64,000 nucleotides of DNA from Fabrea salina (Eukaryota > Ciliophora > Heterotrichea > Heterotrichida > Fabreidae). How positions within the stretch are numbered: position 1 is the first letter of the stretch; the number at the start of each line of letters is the position of its first letter. Made by a program: the position numbers and the translations under genes. Shown in pieces: positions 62,219-64,000 of this stretch. The stretch is taken from positions 124,001 to 188,000 of the forward strand of contig JALIHJ010000041.1 of the NCBI GenBank assembly GCA_022984795.1, written 5' to 3'. The notes beneath the pieces are model-generated. The model ran no database searches. It was given only the letters and a program-made list of their open reading frames with translations, and was not told where the DNA came from.

Positions 62219-62947
62219 TTAAACTTTTCGGTGTTGCAAAATCTCTAAATTGGCACATCGCACATCAAAGTAGTTCTTGACTACATCTAAAATGGACAGC
62301 ACTTCCAACAACTCAGTATCATGTCCACTGTTCCAACTCTTGATTAGCAAAGAGTTGCTTCTGAACTTTTCACAGACACAACTAGTGTCATCTAGCAAAA
62401 TAACTCTGCTCAAGTCCCCTACAAGTCTAAGGTCTTTTTCGTAGATACCAGATTTCCACTTACAATGTTCCCTATAAAACCTCATGGCGGGAGAAACTAA
62501 TTTGTCAAGTCCAGTAATAGACAGTACTTTTTCAGCGTACTCTTGTGTGCCTGCTGTGTACACAGCTAACTCAAAGCTCTTAGAAACTTCTAAAAGGAAC
62601 TCTTGCAGGTAAGGACGGGTTCTTACGTACAAAGACTCCCTGGAGGTCTGAATACAAACTGAATTCTGCACTGGAATAGTGCTAGCTGAAACAAGTGTCC
62701 CGTCAAGGTCCAAAACAAGTACCTTCCTCCAAGTTTCTTGTTCCAAATACACGTAAAAGTTCTGATTCTTTCGAGACCTGCAAAACTCAAAAAAGAACAG
62801 AGGAACACTGAACACAAGCAGCACGAAAAAGCCAATAACAAAGTTTCTGAGTCCTAGGTAAGTTAGTAAAACATAATATCCTACATACTCTGTGAACTTG
62901 TTGGAGTCATTCTTTCTTCTCCTTTTTTTAAGGCTTAGAACTAGCAT
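62219..62947 (-). CDS. CTD/Dullard-type HAD phosphatase with N-terminal membrane segment
   Basis: 242 residues. Two hydrophobic segments near residues 22-55 (YVGYYVLLTYLGLR, IGFFVLLVFSVPLFFF) are followed by the FCP/SCP phosphatase domain: nucleophile motif LVLDLDGTLV (Asp80, Asp82), VRTRPYLQEFL, AVYTAGTQEYAEKV and VILLDDTS. The membrane anchor plus NIF domain is the plan of CTDNEP1/Dullard, which dephosphorylates lipin at the nuclear envelope and ER. TIM50 is another membrane-anchored relative, but lacks this N-terminus. A Ser/Thr protein phosphatase activity is inferred. Confidence 0.88.
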   Translation of the reverse strand: MLVLSLKKRRRKNDSNKFTEYVGYYVLLTYLGLRNFVIGFFVLLVFSVPLFFFEFCRSRKNQNFYVYLEQETWRKVLVLDLDGTLVSASTIPVQNSVCIQTSRESLYVRTRPYLQEFLLEVSKSFELAVYTAGTQEYAEKVLSITGLDKLVSPAMRFYREHCKWKSGIYEKDLRLVGDLSRVILLDDTSCVCEKFRSNSLLIKSWNSGHDTELLEVLSILDVVKNYFDVRCANLEILQHRKV

Positions 62948-62997
62948 TTATTATGTTTATATACATCTTTTAATACTCTTAATTAGTGTTACAAGTG

Positions 62998-63702
62998 TTA
63001 TAAAGACTCCTGTCCAAAGACGTTGCTTTCTAGTTGTTTAAGCAGCATTTTGGACTTTTTGTGGAAGTCTTCGAAAAACTGTTGGACATTGCCCAAGTTA
63101 GAGCTTTTTTGGGCCCTTCTGTTGCTTTCAGTGCGAGGACCGTAAGCACTGATTATGTAGTTTTTGTTCGACCCAAAAGAAACGTTGTGCTTTCTTTTTT
63201 TGGTTTTGGAAATTCTTCTCTGAGCCACGGACTTACTGAGTCGCGAGTTTTCAGGCATGACTTCTAGAAGCTTCTTCATTTCTTGGGCAAGTCCACTTAA
63301 CTCGGAAATTCCTTTTTGGCTTTCCTTAACTTCTGTGGTTTGGCGCGGCTGCACAAAACTAGGCTTTCTTATGCGAATAGGCTTTTGTTCTTGAACTGGA
63401 GTTGACATTACACTTCTTTGGACTAGAATTTCGTTGAAGTGTTGGTTTTTTGAAAAGGGTTCTAGTTTGGGTTTTTGGAGTGGGTAGGGCATAAGGGGTA
63501 TTTTGGAGGCTGCTTTGTAGCCTCTCTAAGTGTAGGTTACTTTTCTAATATTGGAGATACTTCGCAAGCTGGGACGGGAGTCTTGGGAATTGTTTCTGGA
63601 ATGCATTGAGCGTTTGTGCAGGTCAATTGGAGTAAGGGCAGAAGACTCTTGGGCAACTCTGTTTATCAACCCTTCTTTATGGTTCCCTTTTCTGTGATCC
63701 AT
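62998..63702 (-). CDS. Basic disordered protein, two exons, unrecognised
   Basis: Exon 1 (63541-63702) encodes 54 residues starting MDHRKGNHKEG; exon 2 (62998-63525) continues RGYKAASKIPLMPYPL and ends in TAA, total 229 residues. Unspliced, the TAG at the end of the intron would stop the protein after 58 codons. The sequence is rich in Ser, Lys, Arg and Gln; a central helix (LSGLAQEMKKLLEVMP) and a C-terminal coiled segment (VQQFFEDFHKKSKMLLKQLE) are visible. No family is recognised. Confidence 0.72.
63526..63540 (-). other. 15-nt spliceosomal intron
   Basis: On the minus strand the sequence is GTAACCTACACTTAG. It lies between codons (phase 0) and its removal joins two coding-like frames into one. 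Size, GTAA start and CTTAG end are the same as in the CLC intron. Confidence 0.8.
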
Positions 63703-63790
63703 TTAGTTAAATTATAGCGATTTGAAAATGCCTAGGTGCATAACTGATAAGTAGGTGTTTTTGAGTTTTCTTAATTCAAATAAATTAACT

Positions 63791-64000
63791 ATGCAGGAAA
63801 AAGAAGCCTCAGATCATCTAATGACTACAACTGAAGCACTCAGCCCCTTTACTTTGGGAAAGCTCATTCCAGACTCAGACCTCAACAACCCCCAGAACTC
63901 TTCACTTATTCTGCAGGAAAAGCGAAAGGCAATGCGCAAGCTCAACAAAGACTACTCAGAAATGAGGAACTCACTCATAACAAAGATGTTTGCAGAGGCT
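63791..64000 (+). CDS. N-terminal 70 residues of an unrecognised protein (runs out of window)
   Basis: ATG after TTCAAATAAATTAACT opens MQEKEASDHLMTTTEALSPF and stays open to the last base. Residues about 40-70 (ILQEKRKAMRKLNKDYSEMR) look like the start of a charged helix or coiled coil. The family cannot be named from this part. It is divergent from the two-exon gene with 88 bp between starts. Confidence 0.7.
   Translation, partial: MQEKEASDHLMTTTEALSPFTLGKLIPDSDLNNPQNSSLILQEKRKAMRKLNKDYSEMRNSLITKMFAEA

Noticed and set aside
1-64000. Reassigned genetic code (TAA/TAG as Gln, or TGA as Trp)
   Set aside because: Conserved domains end at TAA or TAG at the expected lengths, Gln is CAA/CAG and Trp is TGG throughout, including the 4030-codon dynein frame.
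1-64000. Transposons, integrated viruses, CRISPR arrays
   Set aside because: No transposase, reverse transcriptase, capsid or integrase frame, no terminal repeats and no regularly spaced repeats were seen; the only tandem repeat is the coding 21-bp unit in the macrodomain gene.

Overview
This window is almost certainly macronuclear DNA of a heterotrich ciliate of the Stentor kind. Three genes carry introns of exactly 15 nt with the pattern GTAA...TAG (13734-13748, 33315-33329, 63526-63540), and introns this short are known from heterotrichs. Protein families also fit a ciliate: a calcium-dependent protein kinase, a tubulin-ligase-like enzyme, an outer-arm-type axonemal dynein heavy chain with a kelch head, CFAP100, MORN, MYCBP-like and RING-CH/FHA proteins, and many small GTPases. 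The standard genetic code fits: genes end in TAA (about 40) or TAG (about 12), TGA appears only twice and only as a terminal codon, and Trp is always TGG, including across the 4030-codon dynein gene. The species cannot be fixed from the sequence alone.

The window is packed: about 55 convincing protein genes, two uncertain small ones and two tRNAs, on both strands, with well over 90 percent of bases coding. Genes lie tandem with gaps of 0-30 nt, convergent with touching or overlapping stops, and divergent with as little as 20-28 bp between start codons. No transposon, integrated virus or CRISPR array was seen.

Layout. 1-5750: C-terminus of mitochondrial Hsp60, a degenerate Rab-like protein, a membrane protein, an ankyrin protein, a coiled-coil protein, NPRL2 (GATOR1), SEM1/DSS1 (proteasome) and the RCE1 CAAX protease. 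5756-14939: CDPK, a PX protein, a TBC RabGAP, a CCCH zinc finger, uridine kinase, lipoate ligase, a CDK, a small two-exon gene and a RING-CH/FHA protein. 15030-25587: tRNA-Glu, a starch-binding/sucrose-phosphatase fusion, a doublecortin-Ras fusion, Rab6, a tetraspan protein, a MYCBP-like protein, a TTLL enzyme, protein isoaspartate methyltransferase, eIF4E, a mitochondrial-looking membrane protein, a secreted Cys-rich protein, a ubiquitin hydrolase and a small acylated protein. 25843-35310: tRNA-Arg, a CHCHD2-type protein, a LolD-like ABC ATPase, aromatic amino acid hydroxylase, a DENN protein, a Rab5-like protein, a CLC channel, a leucine-rich-repeat protein, a small membrane protein and ADF/cofilin. 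35524-47616: dynein heavy chain. 47676-64000: eL42, a macrodomain protein, GH38 mannosidase, cullin, a MORN protein, Rab7, a RAD51 paralogue, an unrecognised protein, CFAP100, a NUDE-like protein, a short coiled coil, glutamate dehydrogenase, several unknowns and a CTD-type phosphatase.

The genes do not form one pathway. Themes that recur are membrane traffic (four Rab-like GTPases, TBC, DENN, PX), cilia and microtubules (dynein, CFAP100, TTLL, NUDE, MYCBP-like, doublecortin-Ras), ubiquitin and proteasome (cullin, USP, RING-CH, SEM1), mitochondria (Hsp60, GDH, lipoate ligase, CHCHD) and lipid anchoring (six N-terminal myristoylation-type sequences, CAAX and Rab tails, and the RCE1 protease). 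The most notable single observations are a Ras fused to a doublecortin domain with all three hot-spot switch positions changed, a glutamate dehydrogenase whose catalytic lysine is histidine, and an eL42 with the Pro-to-Gln change known for cycloheximide resistance and two missing zinc cysteines.
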